The notes under the pieces are model-generated. The model searched no databases. It was not told the DNA's origin and saw only the letters and a list, made by a program, of their open reading frames with translations. Below are positions 8,190 to 15,387 of a stretch of DNA of 64,000 nt, one piece after another (position 1 is the first letter of the stretch; the number at the start of each line of letters is the position of its first letter). The translations under genes and the position numbers were made by a program. Origin of the DNA: CAMLQK01 sp035478775 (lineage in GTDB: Bacteria > Patescibacteriota > Saccharimonadia > Saccharimonadales > UBA4665); the NCBI GenBank assembly GCA_035478775.1, contig DATIJG010000002.1, forward strand, positions 122,332 through 186,331. The letters are read 5' to 3'.

Positions 8190-9182
8190 ATGCAAATGGT
8201 GATAAAAAAATTCTTACAACGCCCAAGTGTGGTAGCGCTAGCAGTTGTGTATTGCTTGCTGGCCGTGGTTTTAGTGCGCCACTTTACTGCCCACCCAGAT
8301 GCTAAGGCCGGAATCGTATCGCCGGCCATCACCAAAAACCTACAAACTGTCAGTACCCTGCTGAATTCGGAGTATCCTGCTATGAGCCAGGCACGTTTTC
8401 CGTTGGCTGGTGTCGATTGGATGGCCGAAAGTATCGACCAAGCTAATACGAGTCCGGCTTTAAGTATGCCCGGTGAGGCGCGATTTAAAAGTAACCAACT
8501 GCCAGGATTGGGGTGGTCATGGACCGGGCATGACCCTTCTGCCGACGAACTATATAAAAACATTGCCATAACTTTGGTGAACGACGGTTTTTCGCAAGAC
8601 AACGATACCCAGGCAAAGCAGCAAAGCGGCCAGATGCAAACTTACTTTACGCTGCATAATTTTCACCAGCGTGACCAACATTGTGCGCTTATTAGTTGGA
8701 GTGACGCTGGTTCGTTTTCGAGTGACTCAGTAAATAATGACGAGTTTCGCTGCTATGATAATGCCACTTTGCAAGGCCGACAAACCACTACCAAACAACA
8801 GCAGCAAATTGAAGCTATCTTGAAAGCTGCATATAGCAAGATGGCGGTGCCGAAACAAATCGCTAGCGTTATGCAAACGCGTATTGCTAGCCAAAATAAA
8901 GGCGGCGTTATTTCTGCCAGCGAAACGGCTGGTTACGATATTGCCGAGGCATCGTTTACTTTTGCCGGCTCTGCTGATGCTAAGCTCGCCCTATTTTATG
9001 AATATAACGGCCAATGGCACTACGTAACGACTGCCAGCGATGAATATGGTTTTTCGTGCGGGGATATGCGCGCCGATGCTGGTGCCCGCGCCGCCTTGCA
9101 TGACCAAATTTGTTATGATTACAATCCGCCCGCCGGTGGCCAGCAAGGTACGCAGCGGCTGGATACCGACCGACACTTTTAA
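8190..9182 (+). CDS. Membrane-anchored hypothetical extracellular protein
   Basis: A 330-residue protein with a basic N-terminus, one membrane helix (about 14-31, VVALAVVYCLLAVVLV) and a large domain predicted outside the cell. The extracellular part is Gln/Ser/Thr-rich with five scattered cysteines (HCALISW, FRCYD, FSCGD, ICYDYN) that could form disulphides. No family was recognised. The ATG has AGGA four bases upstream and a TATAAT at 8171-8176. It follows the lipoprotein-like gene in the same direction with a short gap, so the two may be co-transcribed. Confidence 0.65.
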   Translation: MQMVIKKFLQRPSVVALAVVYCLLAVVLVRHFTAHPDAKAGIVSPAITKNLQTVSTLLNSEYPAMSQARFPLAGVDWMAESIDQANTSPALSMPGEARFKSNQLPGLGWSWTGHDPSADELYKNIAITLVNDGFSQDNDTQAKQQSGQMQTYFTLHNFHQRDQHCALISWSDAGSFSSDSVNNDEFRCYDNATLQGRQTTTKQQQQIEAILKAAYSKMAVPKQIASVMQTRIASQNKGGVISASETAGYDIAEASFTFAGSADAKLALFYEYNGQWHYVTTASDEYGFSCGDMRADAGARAALHDQICYDYNPPAGGQQGTQRLDTDRHF

Positions 9183-9266
9183 CCCCTCACTCCCGACACA
9201 GTTGGCTAAATGTTTGAGCGTTGGTTCTTCTCAGAATTAGCTAGACCAACTTCGCTAAAGGTATAT

Positions 9267-9304
9267 AAAAACACCCCGTTTGTTTCTAGCAATCGGGGTG
9301 TTTT
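9267..9304. terminator. Bidirectional rho-independent terminator
   Basis: AAAACACCCCG pairs with CGGGGTGTTTT around a short loop, with A and T runs on either side. It separates the 3' ends of the membrane-anchored protein (+) and the next gene (-). Confidence 0.85.
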
Positions 9305-9311
9305 AGTGGCT

Positions 9312-9581
9312 TTACAGTGCTCGCGGCTCTGGTGAGATGCTGAGCAGCGTCCAGGTGAACGCTTCGGTATCGAACTTCAGGCGGTATTTGTTTAAACCGT
9401 CGGTCATGTCGAACAGCCGAACTGCCTGCTTGCCCTTGTGCACAAGGTACTGGAGGCCTTCAACAAAAGTGTATTCCTCGTTTTTGTATTCCATGCGCTT
9501 CGGGAAGCTTTTAAGGTTGTTTTTGTTCGCGAAATAAACAGAGGTTACGTTTACTTCTTCGTTAATAGCCACACGATCCAT
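9312..9581 (-). CDS. Hypothetical 89-residue protein
   Basis: Start chosen at 9581 because AAGGAG lies nine bases upstream (complement of 9591-9596); a longer frame to 9653 has no such signal. The protein has alternating charged and aromatic residues (SVYFANKNNLKSFPKRMEYK, KYRLKFDTEAFTWTLLSI) that suggest a small beta-rich domain. There is no signal peptide, membrane helix or cysteine. The family is not recognised. It stands alone, and upstream lies a 505-bp stretch with no firm gene. Confidence 0.6.
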   Translation of the reverse strand: MDRVAINEEVNVTSVYFANKNNLKSFPKRMEYKNEEYTFVEGLQYLVHKGKQAVRLFDMTDGLNKYRLKFDTEAFTWTLLSISPEPRAL

Positions 9582-9824
9582 AGTTTCAAGCTCCTTACTT
9601 TTGAATAGACGGAGGAGAGGAGTTTTCCGGGTTTGGGGCGCTTTTTCCGTCAAAAATACCCTAATATACCAGAGAACACTTGAATGAAATATGGAGGAAA
9701 TTCAGTGACGCTTACCTGTCAAGAAAGGCAGTGAGTATGAACTCCAAAAGTTTTGCATCTCAGTCTGTGCGGAGGAAGATTATATTTTGCTTCGTTTTAA
9801 GGTGCTAAACAAACCAGCCCACAC

Positions 9825-9968
9825 ATGGCTAGCGCTTATTATGAACCTAAAAACCACAAGCGTAAAGAGGTAATTGTCGCAACGGTTTTTAAGTGTGACA
9901 TACATGGTAGCATAAGTGTCTCTTTAGCCGCGGCCAAGACAAGGTGGCTGAAAAAGAATTCACCCTAA
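9825..9968 (+). CDS. Doubtful 47-codon ORF ending in repeat A
   Basis: ATG at 9825 opens 47 codons ending in TAA inside the left arm of repeat A. The product is basic (NHKRKE, TRWLKKN) and contains FKCDIHG. No Shine-Dalgarno or convincing -10 precedes it. It is reported because another short ORF, at 19858-20001, also ends just before the other copy of the repeat in the same relative orientation. The rest of 9582-10086 holds only repeat A and a -10 (TATACT, 10050-10055) for the next gene. Confidence 0.22.
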   Translation: MASAYYEPKNHKRKEVIVATVFKCDIHGSISVSLAAAKTRWLKKNSP

Positions 9969-10042
9969 AACACCACGTAACCGTTTTTTCTTTCAGAAAA
10001 AGCCGACATGGGTTTTTAGGAGCCTGAATTCTTTTTTCAGCC
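9946..10042. repeat. Hairpin repeat, copy A (candidate structured RNA or REP-like element)
   Basis: A 97-bp element bounded by inverted arms GGCTGAAAAAGAATTCA (9946-9962) and TGAATTCTTTTTTCAGCC (10025-10042). Inside is a core of about 62 bp that recurs, inverted, at 19776-19838 with roughly 90% identity and a few single-base indels. Read on the minus strand, the core pairs CCTAAAA with TTTTAGG, continues through CCCATG / CGTGG, and ends in a TTTTTC-TGAAA-GAAAAA hairpin. It lies just upstream of the -10 box of the gene at 10087. Two copies share both sequence and fold, so it is not an ordinary terminator. Confidence 0.7.
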
Positions 10043-10086
10043 AATACGCTATACTTGATGCATGGACACGAAAAACAAGGTACAAA

Positions 10087-11019
10087 ATGGTGCCTAGGAA
10101 ATTTACGATTGACACAATTACTTATGTTTTTCCAGAAAATAATTTGGCTGGCAGCTTTTGTATGCAGCTACAGGCGCTTTTGAATGAGCTGCCGAACGCT
10201 ATGCGTGGCCTAGACGGAAGTTTGGTTCTGGCTGCATCTGCACCGAAAAATGCCCTGCCCGTTACGGTATTTAAACAAGAACCCGGCATAGTCTTCCCGT
10301 ATATACAAATTAGTGACAGCGATAAGCTACATTTGCAAGCCGGCAGCCTTAGTGTTAACCCGAAAGATACGGCGAGCAACACAGTTCCGGCCGAGCCACT
10401 GCCAAAGACGAAAAAGCACGACACACTTGGTTCGTACTATGAGGTACAGACGCCGGGCATGACGCTGTATCGCCTGCCAATAGATGAATTATGCAAGCGC
10501 CTAACTGGCCACGTGGTACGTACCGACCATACCGGCCTCAATTTGCCGTCGGTCGGCTTGCCTAAAGAAAGTTGGCAAACATATACTGATACTTTGGCAC
10601 GCCATTGCAATGTGTACCGTTACCCATCTGGCGAAGACTGGCCGTTTATTTTACCTGCCACGAAAGATGAGTTTGACACAGATATTACTGCATTCCCTGT
10701 CGGTCGTGAGCCAAAGTTTGAACTTGTGTACGATACATATTCTCCGGTGCCGACTATCCAGATAGATCTTGAAACCGATTTACTTCGCGAAGAAGTTGAG
10801 CGATTGTTCCCTGAACCTTATGGCGTCAGCTTCCCTGACCTTGCAGACTACTTCCGTACGGTCTATATTGAGCACGACTGGCGCGGGCTTAGTATCCGTT
10901 TTGATATTCGATTTAAAACCGATGATTCCGGCAACGACTGGAATACTGGCAAATGGCTTGTGCAGGATGGCGGAAGGATAACGCCTAGGCATGAAGAGTC
11001 ACAGAGGGGCTTAAATTAG
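10087..11019 (+). CDS. Hypothetical 310-residue cytosolic protein
   Basis: Not recognised. No signal peptide or membrane helix is visible. The composition is balanced with many Pro, Asp and aromatic residues; the centre (about 85-125) is a Pro/Thr/Lys linker (PAEPLPKTKKHDTL), which suggests two domains. The C-terminal half contains PTIQIDLETDLLREEVERLF and a region rich in Asp and Trp. The ATG has AAGG six bases upstream, and TATACT at 10050-10055 gives a leader of about 25 bases. It ends one base before the peptidase S51 gene, so the two form an operon. Confidence 0.65.
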   Translation: MVPRKFTIDTITYVFPENNLAGSFCMQLQALLNELPNAMRGLDGSLVLAASAPKNALPVTVFKQEPGIVFPYIQISDSDKLHLQAGSLSVNPKDTASNTVPAEPLPKTKKHDTLGSYYEVQTPGMTLYRLPIDELCKRLTGHVVRTDHTGLNLPSVGLPKESWQTYTDTLARHCNVYRYPSGEDWPFILPATKDEFDTDITAFPVGREPKFELVYDTYSPVPTIQIDLETDLLREEVERLFPEPYGVSFPDLADYFRTVYIEHDWRGLSIRFDIRFKTDDSGNDWNTGKWLVQDGGRITPRHEESQRGLN

Positions 11020-11020
11020 A

Positions 11021-11644
11021 GTGAAACTTTTTCTCTCCTCACAAGCCATTTCTAAAGGGCAAGCCCCCTACCTTTTAGACCTTGTGGCAAAACCGGCTAA
11101 AAGTATACGGCTTGCTGTTATCGAAAACGCGGCAGATGTCGAAACAGGCTCCAAGGCTTGGCTGCTTCGTAATCGCCATATGATCGAAAGCCACGGTTTT
11201 GAAGTCGAATACGTGGATTTAAGAAAATACGCGCAAGATTTGGAGCCACTCCGCGCTAAGCTGGCGGCCAAAGATGTCCTTTGGTTTGGCGGCGGTAATA
11301 CTTTTTATTTGCGTTGGCTTCTACGCAGCACCGGGGCTGAAAACATCATCAAAGAACTGGTGCATGGCGGCACAGTATATGGCGGTGGGAGTGCCGGAGC
11401 GATTATCGCCGGCCCGACGTTACATTATTTCGAGGCGGCAGACGAACCTCAAGTCTCGCCTGGAATCATCTACGAAGGTTTAAGTTTTACAGATAAGGTT
11501 ATAGTGCCGCATATAGATAACAAGAAATACGCGCCCATCATCCAAGAGGTCGAAGATAAGCTAAAAGCCGATGGCTACCAAACAGTACCCCTTGCCGACG
11601 CGCAGGCTTTGGTTGTTGATGGGGTGAGCGAGAAAGTTGTATAA
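11021..11644 (+). CDS. Peptidase family S51 (dipeptidase E-like)
   Basis: A 207-residue protein with the class I glutamine-amidotransferase-like fold used by S51 serine peptidases. FGGGNTFYLRWLL (about 89-101) and the nucleophile elbow VYGGGSAGAIIAGP (Ser in GGGSAGA, about residue 125) are typical, and PHIDNKKY carries the His expected in the catalytic set. Members release N-terminal Asp from dipeptides or hydrolyse cyanophycin-like products. The start is GTG, one base after the upstream stop, and translation is probably coupled to the 310-residue protein of unknown function. The substrate is not known. Confidence 0.82.
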   Translation: MKLFLSSQAISKGQAPYLLDLVAKPAKSIRLAVIENAADVETGSKAWLLRNRHMIESHGFEVEYVDLRKYAQDLEPLRAKLAAKDVLWFGGGNTFYLRWLLRSTGAENIIKELVHGGTVYGGGSAGAIIAGPTLHYFEAADEPQVSPGIIYEGLSFTDKVIVPHIDNKKYAPIIQEVEDKLKADGYQTVPLADAQALVVDGVSEKVV

Positions 11645-11700
11645 CGACCCTGTTATCACAGTAAGTTTCGCAGTACCAAGCGCAGTTTTCTGAACCAGCT

Positions 11701-12759
11701 CTATTCCTCGGCTAAAAGCATTCGCACGCTGAACAGAATAGCCAAAGCGATGACTAACGCGATGGTTGCCGAAAACTGGTATTGTAAAAATAAAAAGGTT
11801 TGGGTGATGAAAATGTTTATCAGCACCGCAGTTTCAAAGCGTTGCAGCGCATTTTTGACGTTGCCTTGGTGCAGGCGCACAATTCCCCACAGCACAAAAA
11901 GGGCCGATAATACCGATGCGGCCGTGGCGATGGCGTTAGTGTTAAAGCGCGGGTTTACAAGCAAGTCGGAAAGCGGATCGGTGTTGCCTGTGGCTACTAA
12001 AACCACAGCCGTCAGTACCAGACTTACTCCGTATATGTAAAATGCGGCCAGCAATAACAACCGAAACCAACTCTGCTTTGCAAGCCACGAAAACGGCGCA
12101 TGCAGTACGGCTAAAAAACGTTCCAACAAAAAGGGTTGGTAGGTTTGGGTGGGCTTCACGCGCTCTAGCATTTCTTGTGTCGGTTTGTATAACGGGTGGC
12201 TGGAATCGGCTTTTTGCAGCAGTTGCCTTGCCTGCTTGTACTCGCGCGGGTCGAGGTCGTCAATTGCCGCTTCGGTGATCAAATTAAGCGCATTGGCTAA
12301 GTAGTCGCCAGGCGTGTAACTGCGCCGTACTACGTACCGTGTTAGCAAATATATCAGCACAAACGTCATGTAGATAAGCGCGACGGTCGGCCTAAAAAAG
12401 TAATTATTGTCTTTGGTAATGAACTTGCCTAGCTCGTCCCAAACCAACCCAAACCCCATGCCGCCAATAAGAGCCGACGTGTCGCGTGAAGAGCGGTTAA
12501 TACTCGCCAGCATCATCAAAATGGCAACCAGCATTAAAATGGTGCCCGGTAGCAGATGTGCAATATGCAAGCTGGAGCTGCCGACTTGCGGGTAGCCGGT
12601 TAGGTGCAAATAAAACCGCGTAATTAAAACGGTGGCAATCGATGCTACTAAAAAGGTGTCGAGCAATCGGCCGGCATCAATATTGCGTACCAAACGCACT
12701 GGGCTACGCATAAAATTTGCTTGTATCCATGCCATAAAGTATAAAGCATGCTGTAGCAT
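11701..12759 (-). CDS. Polytopic membrane protein of unknown function
   Basis: A 352-residue protein with four helices in the N-terminal half (about 30-140), a cytosolic insert of about 80 residues, and three or four helices in the C-terminal half. The loop GGMGFGLVWDELGKFITKD is the most conserved-looking segment. The insert (NLITEAAIDDLDPREYKQARQLLQKAD) resembles a helical hairpin repeat. No transport or enzyme motif was recognised. It is divergent from the sortase gene, with 35 bp between starts. Confidence 0.68.
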   Translation of the reverse strand: MLQHALYFMAWIQANFMRSPVRLVRNIDAGRLLDTFLVASIATVLITRFYLHLTGYPQVGSSSLHIAHLLPGTILMLVAILMMLASINRSSRDTSALIGGMGFGLVWDELGKFITKDNNYFFRPTVALIYMTFVLIYLLTRYVVRRSYTPGDYLANALNLITEAAIDDLDPREYKQARQLLQKADSSHPLYKPTQEMLERVKPTQTYQPFLLERFLAVLHAPFSWLAKQSWFRLLLLAAFYIYGVSLVLTAVVLVATGNTDPLSDLLVNPRFNTNAIATAASVLSALFVLWGIVRLHQGNVKNALQRFETAVLINIFITQTFLFLQYQFSATIALVIALAILFSVRMLLAEE

Positions 12760-12794
12760 AAGCGTATACGAACAAAATCTAGTATTATTAATGT

Positions 12795-13376
12795 ATGAAG
12801 CTGGCGCGTGTTAATACTGGCCTGTTGTGTGCGATTATCGCAATTAATTTGTATGTCATTGTTACGCCATTCGTGCCGCACTTTACTTTTTGGTGGCAGA
12901 ACCGTGGCCAGCACGGTCGCACCGCTGTGCTGCAGCAAAAGATCCAACCATCGCACATTTCGCTGAATATTCCTAATGACAACCGTTTGGTCGTACCAAG
13001 CATGAGCCTTGACCAGCCAATTATTGAAGGCCCGACCATGGCGTCGCTTATGAAAGGTCCATGGCGCATACCAGGTACGAGCACGCCTGACAAAGGCAGT
13101 AATACCGTTATAGCCGGCCATCGCTTTACATATACAAACCCGCGCGGTACATTCTACTTTTTAGACAAAGTTAAAGTGGGTGATGATTTTGCGGTGTACT
13201 GGCAGCACAAAGCTTACACCTACAAAGTAGTTTCCACTAGCCAAGTGCCGCCGACGCAAACCTCTATTCAAGACTCGAGCGTCACGCCGGAAGTGACGTT
13301 ATTTAGCTGCACGCCGCTGTGGTGGCCGAAAGACCGCCTGGTGGTTGTGGGCGCTTTGGAGAATACATATGAGTGA
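12795..13376 (+). CDS. Sortase
   Basis: A 193-residue protein with an N-terminal membrane helix (about 8-27) and a sortase domain. The catalytic triad is visible: His in TVIAGHRFTYTN (about 112), Cys in LFSCTPLWWP (about 171) and Arg in KDRLVVVG (about 180). Sortases cleave an LPxTG-like motif at the outer membrane face and transfer the protein to an amino acceptor. A likely substrate ending in LTNTGF-helix-RLWRKK lies 150 bp downstream on the other strand. TATTAT at 12783-12788 is six bases before the ATG with no Shine-Dalgarno, so the mRNA is probably leaderless. A second sortase is at 51850. Confidence 0.9.
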   Translation: MKLARVNTGLLCAIIAINLYVIVTPFVPHFTFWWQNRGQHGRTAVLQQKIQPSHISLNIPNDNRLVVPSMSLDQPIIEGPTMASLMKGPWRIPGTSTPDKGSNTVIAGHRFTYTNPRGTFYFLDKVKVGDDFAVYWQHKAYTYKVVSTSQVPPTQTSIQDSSVTPEVTLFSCTPLWWPKDRLVVVGALENTYE

Positions 13377-13476
13377 GAAAGTACAGTTTTGGGTATTGCT
13401 GACCTTACTGTTCGTGAGTGTCGCATTCCTAGTTTTTGTAAACCACTATATGCAAAACGCGCCGTTGTTTAAATAA
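13369..13476 (+). CDS. 35-residue single-helix membrane peptide coupled to sortase
   Basis: ATG at 13369 overlaps the last eight bases of the sortase gene and opens 35 codons: a short polar N-terminus (MSEKVQ), one hydrophobic helix (FWVLLTLLFVSVAFLVFV) and a polar tail (NHYMQNAPLFK). The overlap suggests translational coupling and a partner role for the sortase or its substrate. No family is recognised; evidence rests on the overlap and the clean membrane-helix composition. Confidence 0.5.
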   Translation: MSEKVQFWVLLTLLFVSVAFLVFVNHYMQNAPLFK

Positions 13477-13529
13477 CAGGGCCAGTTTATAAATGTTTTT
13501 TGGCGAGATGGGGCGAGATGGCCTTTTGC

Positions 13530-13829
13530 CTAGCGGAGCTGGCGCGGCTGGCCGTCGTCAGCCTCAACTTCAATTGTTTCAATGGCTGCAATTTTTGTAT
13601 TCTTTTTGCGCCATAACCGAGCAACTAGCGCAATAAAAATAAGCGCACAGGCTACAGTTACGACCAGTAAAATATCGAAGCCAGTGTTGGTTAGCGTGCC
13701 GCCCGAACCGCTCGCAGTACCCGTAGAACCTGAACCGCTTGAGGTACATGTTGTCGCGTCATTGTATGTACAGTTGCCATATGAACCCTGGCCGTAAGCT
13801 TGCGCAAAAATTGTATAAGAGTGTTTCAT
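13530..13829 (-). CDS. Small surface protein, predicted sortase substrate
   Basis: A 99-residue protein. A short Tyr/Gly/Asn segment with two cysteines (YGQGSYGNCTYND, ATTCTS) is followed by a Gly/Ser/Thr linker, then LTNTGF, a membrane helix (ILLVVTVACALIFIALVA) and the basic stop RLWRKK. That order (motif, helix, positive tail) is a cell-wall sorting signal with LTNTG in place of LPxTG. No long N-terminal signal peptide is obvious; the hydrophobic helix may serve for insertion. The sortase at 12795 is the obvious partner. The exposed part would be only about 50 residues. Confidence 0.7.
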   Translation of the reverse strand: MKHSYTIFAQAYGQGSYGNCTYNDATTCTSSGSGSTGTASGSGGTLTNTGFDILLVVTVACALIFIALVARLWRKKNTKIAAIETIEVEADDGQPRQLR

Positions 13830-13952
13830 AACTGCTCTACTATTTACATTACCTATTGTGCTTATGATATCATGAGTTTAGGAACGCATGCTAAGAAATT
13901 TTTATTTTTTGGAAGCGGCTCTGAGGGTTTGTAAGAGATTTACGCAAAAAAT

Positions 13953-14999
13953 ATGCCAAAAGCTTCGCACCAAAAACGATTGGCCGAGCGCCAGCAAGCG
14001 AAAGCCACCGACGAACGCCGGCCGTTTATTGAGCACGTGCACGAATTACGCCGCCGAATAATGTACATCGCGGCTTCTGTTATTGGGTGGAGCATCGCAG
14101 CCTACGGCATAGAACGCTACATTGTTAAGGCTTTATTAAAGCCCGCGCATAACCAGCAGTTTATTTACACATCGCCAGGTGGTGGTATCAATTTCTTGTT
14201 CAGAGTATGCCTGTATGCTGGCATCGCCATGAGTATCCCGGTGATTGTGTACCAAATTTTGCGCTATATTCAGCCGCTTATTAAAAGGAGTTCAGCCAAA
14301 TTTATTTTTATTGCCAGCGGCATTTCGGGTATTTTGGCGGTTATCGGCATGGTGTACGGCTATTTTTGGGGCTTGCCAGCGGCGCTCAACTTTTTGTTGC
14401 ACCAATTTGTGACCAAACAAATTCAGCCGTTGGTAACAATCCAGTCATATATGTCGTTTGTAACGGTGTACATGCTTGGATCGGCAATGCTGTTGCAGGT
14501 GCCTTTGCTGCTGATTTGTATCAACCGTATCAAGCCGCTCAAACCCCAGACGCTATTTAAATATGAGCGCCATGTAATTGCTGCTGCCTTTATAATTGCC
14601 GGCCTCATGAACCCTACACCGAACATTTTTGCGCTGCTGTTTATTGCTGGCCCGGTGGTTGGTATGTATCAGGTGGGCATTGTAATTATTTGGTACTCGA
14701 ACCGGCATTTAGCGCCGCTCCATCGTAAACAAAGTGTCGTAAGTTTGATCGAGCAAGATTTAGCTGCCCAAGCCGAGCGCTTGGCGGTTGCCGGCGGGGC
14801 GCAACGTGTGGCTTTCGCCGGGCCTACTTTGGCAGGCGTTGGTACGATGTCTGGCATAGCTTACGAGACGGCTGATCAACCTGCCTCTGTTTCGGCAACG
14901 CGGGTGGCATCGCCGGCGGCTTTACGGCAGCCTGCCGCCCGCCCAGCGGGTACGCGCCGCAGTTCCAGCCGCCCTGTGAAGCGCCGTTTAATCATGTAG
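13953..14999 (+). CDS. tatC: Twin-arginine translocase subunit TatC
   Basis: A 348-residue protein. FIEHVHELRRRI (about 25-36) is the TatC N-terminal motif, and six membrane helices follow, with a conserved-looking periplasmic and helix region FLFRVCLYAGIAMSIPVIVYQ. TatC recognises the RR signal of folded substrates. It exceeds the usual length of about 250 because of a C-terminal tail of about 90 residues rich in Ala, Pro and Arg (AARPAGTRRSSSRPVKRR), predicted cytosolic and disordered. No tatA or tatB is in the window. The next gene encodes a tiny protein with a Tat-like N-terminus. Confidence 0.92.
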   Translation: MPKASHQKRLAERQQAKATDERRPFIEHVHELRRRIMYIAASVIGWSIAAYGIERYIVKALLKPAHNQQFIYTSPGGGINFLFRVCLYAGIAMSIPVIVYQILRYIQPLIKRSSAKFIFIASGISGILAVIGMVYGYFWGLPAALNFLLHQFVTKQIQPLVTIQSYMSFVTVYMLGSAMLLQVPLLLICINRIKPLKPQTLFKYERHVIAAAFIIAGLMNPTPNIFALLFIAGPVVGMYQVGIVIIWYSNRHLAPLHRKQSVVSLIEQDLAAQAERLAVAGGAQRVAFAGPTLAGVGTMSGIAYETADQPASVSATRVASPAALRQPAARPAGTRRSSSRPVKRRLIM

Positions 15000-15091
15000 C
15001 TTTAAACATGCAAATGCTTGACAAACGCTTATGCTTGCTTATAATTTTTAACAGAAACTAAAACAACAAAAATAACTGTAAGGGACGCGCC

Positions 15092-15292
15092 ATGAAACAG
15101 CTTGAAGATGTTATGAACAAAGAAGTAACCCGTAAGGAATTTCTTGCAACATTAGGCTTTGGGATCGCTTCTATTCTGGGATTTTCAGGTGTTGTAAAAT
15201 TTTTATTTGGTAAGGGCTCCAGTGCGCAACGTAGCGGTGGCACATATGGCTACGGCGGTGGCGTGTATGGTGGATCAAGGCACAAAGCCTAA
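15092..15292 (+). CDS. 66-residue protein with Tat-like signal
   Basis: The N-terminus reads MNKEVTRKEFLATLGFGIASILGF from residue 8 onwards in pieces: the TRKEFLATLG segment fits the Tat consensus (S/T-R-R-x-F-L-K) with RK for RR, and a hydrophobic helix follows. The short remainder is Gly/Tyr/Ser-rich (GGTYGYGGGVYGGS). It lies 92 bp after tatC on the same strand, so it is probably a Tat substrate or membrane-retained accessory. Either ATG (15092 or 15113) could start; the first has a weak TAAGGGA upstream. Confidence 0.65.
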   Translation: MKQLEDVMNKEVTRKEFLATLGFGIASILGFSGVVKFLFGKGSSAQRSGGTYGYGGGVYGGSRHKA

Positions 15293-15387
15293 ATTTTACC
15301 TCAGTTAAGCTGGCTTTGCATAAGAAACTAGTTGAATCGCACCCATTACCCCGCTTAATCCTATTTGTGTGCCCCGGTGTGTAAAAG

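Noticed and set aside
9665..9824. Very short ORF starting near 9737 with AAGAAAGG upstream
   Set aside because: Only 23 codons, ends quickly, and no feature of the product supports it.
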